From contig CALMID010000385.1 in NCBI GenBank assembly GCA_937863915.1, positions 1 to 16,577 of the forward strand: DNA of 16,577 nt, read 5' to 3'. Both the position numbers and the translations under genes were made by a program. This document shows, one piece after another, positions 15,791-16,577 of the stretch. How positions within the stretch are numbered: the stretch's first letter is position 1; every line of letters begins with the position of its first letter. The notes beneath the pieces were generated by a model. It searched no databases. It was not told the origin of the DNA and saw nothing but the letters and a program-made list of their open reading frames with translations. This DNA is from an uncultured Pseudomonas sp. GTDB lineage: Bacteria > Pseudomonadota > Gammaproteobacteria > Pseudomonadales > Pseudomonadaceae.

Positions 15791-16390
15791 CGCCTTGGTC
15801 AGGTAGCGGTGATCGGCGACCCCGGTGATGGTCGATCTTCGCTCCTTCTCCAGTCGGTAGCCCAGGCGTTCATACAGGGCCTGGGCGCGCGGGTTGCTGA
15901 CCGCCACATCCAGCGCCACCCGCTCAAACCCTGCTACGCGTCCCTGTTGTTCCAGGTGGTCGATCAGTTGCTGGCCAAGGCCCTGCCCGCGGGCCTGCGC
16001 GGCCACGCCCAGATGCGCCAGATACCAGGTATTACGGGGTGGCGGTGGTATCAGACGCTCCATCGCCAGGCCTCGGCCCAGTACTCCCAGTGCCGCGCCG
16101 AGGCCGTAGCGGGTGATGATCTGCCGGGCCGAGCGCAGGCCGTAGGCCAGGGTGTCGCGACCGCTGTAGGCGGTGCCGGTGGCCAGGATCTGGCCGTTCT
16201 CCTCGATCAGCCAGTGTTGCCGGCAGCCGAACTGGCCGAGACCGGAGCAGAAGGCCGGGCGCAGAAAATCCTGGGCGGTCAGCTGGCCACTGGCGAAGAC
16301 GCGCTCGAACGCTGCCGGTCCGGAGCTGTAGATCAGCGGCACGCAGGCGTCGGCATCGGCGGGTGTGGCGCGTCGAATCGTCAGGCTCAT
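15785..16390 (-). CDS. GNAT family N-acetyltransferase
   Basis: GNAT enzymes transfer an acetyl group from acetyl-CoA to an amine; the acceptor is unknown here. The 201-residue protein starts MSLTIRRATPADADA, the common first strand and helix of the fold. Motif A, with the pyrophosphate-binding ARGQGLGQ at 133-140, follows LAHLGVA. Motif B (SNPRAQALYERLGY) lies at 165-178. A middle segment (about 75-118) is longer than in minimal GNATs. The start at 16390 is supported by GGAG upstream. An in-frame ATG at 16462 would translate through the terminator of the neighbouring gene, so it is rejected. It converges on the Nudix gene with a 19-nt gap. I do not recall it at this place in PAO1. Confidence 0.88.
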   Translation of the reverse strand: MSLTIRRATPADADACVPLIYSSGPAAFERVFASGQLTAQDFLRPAFCSGLGQFGCRQHWLIEENGQILATGTAYSGRDTLAYGLRSARQIITRYGLGAALGVLGRGLAMERLIPPPPRNTWYLAHLGVAAQARGQGLGQQLIDHLEQQGRVAGFERVALDVAVSNPRAQALYERLGYRLEKERRSTITGVADHRYLTKAL

Positions 16391-16406
16391 CGGGAAGGCT
16401 CCGGTA

Positions 16407-16446
16407 GAAACGGCAATATGGCACTTTCGTTCCATATTGCCGTTTT
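16407..16446 (-). terminator. Strong intrinsic terminator after the flavoprotein gene
   Basis: A perfect 14-bp inverted repeat (16408-16421 with 16432-16445) encloses a 10-nt loop. The minus strand continues TTTC after the stem and the plus strand TTTTGG, so it could act in both directions. It begins 13 nt past the flavoprotein stop and ends about 17 nt before the GNAT start, which leaves little room for a separate GNAT promoter. Confidence 0.8.
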
Positions 16447-16458
16447 GGCGCTTGCCGA

Positions 16459-16577
16459 TCAATCCGCCTGTTGCTGCAGCCAGCAGGCCAATCCCCGAGC
16501 CGCGGCGCGGCCGCTGGCGAAACAGGCGGTCAGCAGGTAGCCGCCGGTGGGGGCTTCCCAGTCGAGCATCTCGCCGG
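16459..16577 (-). CDS. TIGR03862/HI0933-like flavoprotein, C-terminal end (partial)
   Basis: Only the last 38 codons and the stop are in the window; the gene continues past the right edge. The translated tail reads [20 protein letters not shown], then [18 protein letters not shown]. This matches the C-terminal FAD-binding segment of HI0933/BaiN-type NAD(P)/FAD-dependent oxidoreductases, where the GEMLD...PTGGY...A...GR pattern is diagnostic. The reaction is unknown for most of this family. A strong hairpin terminator follows the stop at 16459-16461. Confidence 0.85.
   Translation of the reverse strand, partial: GEMLDWEAPTGGYLLTACFASGRAAARGLACWLQQQAD

Noticed and set aside
1..16577. A hidden defence, secretion or biosynthetic cluster
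   Set aside because: Every frame longer than about 100 codons that looks like real protein belongs to a recognised housekeeping, signalling or small-enzyme family. No mobile-element genes or composition breaks were seen apart from the repeat at the left end.

Overview
This is chromosomal DNA from a Pseudomonas or very close relative. It is GC-rich and densely packed with genes. The gene order purH / fis / dusB / zinc-ribbon DUF3426 protein / prmA / accC / accB / aroQ / dsbD / chemoreceptor / REC-GGDEF protein / DUF2333 protein / Nudix matches, as I recall it, the Pseudomonas aeruginosa PAO1 block around PA4841-PA4854. Species cannot be fixed from the sequence alone.

Layout. Positions 1-248 hold no gene. 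They carry a 100-bp nested inverted-repeat element of four small palindromes and, beside it, a 60-nt imperfect hairpin. From 249 to about 13913 every gene reads on the minus strand: purH (purine synthesis), fis and dusB (nucleoid protein and tRNA dihydrouridine synthase, ATGA overlap), a zinc-ribbon/DUF3426 membrane protein, prmA (L11 methyltransferase), accC and accB (acetyl-CoA carboxylase subunits), aroQ (type II dehydroquinase), dsbD (transmembrane thiol-disulfide reductase), a CtpL-like chemoreceptor and a GcbA-like diguanylate cyclase. A divergent 236-bp gap at 13914-14149 then leads to two plus-strand genes, a DUF2333 membrane protein and a Nudix hydrolase, whose stop and start overlap by one base. 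A GNAT acetyltransferase converges on the Nudix gene. The 3' end of a TIGR03862/HI0933-like flavoprotein runs off the right edge.

How the genes work together. aroQ-accB-accC looks like one operon, with gaps of about 20 and 16 nt, a good sigma70-type promoter before aroQ and a strong hairpin after accC. dusB-fis is a second unit with overlapping ends, its own candidate promoter and a 12-bp-stem terminator before purH. The chemoreceptor and diguanylate cyclase lie head to tail 58 nt apart and are both signal-output proteins for motility and surface attachment. Hairpins with T-runs divide the region into short transcription units.

I see no phage, insertion sequence, CRISPR array, toxin-antitoxin or defence genes, and no convincing undescribed multi-gene system. 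The points most worth a second look are the repeat cluster downstream of purH, the strong terminator squeezed between fis and purH, the degenerate first receiver domain of the diguanylate cyclase, the atypical HAMP region of the chemoreceptor, and the hexanucleotide repeats in the DUF3426 gene.
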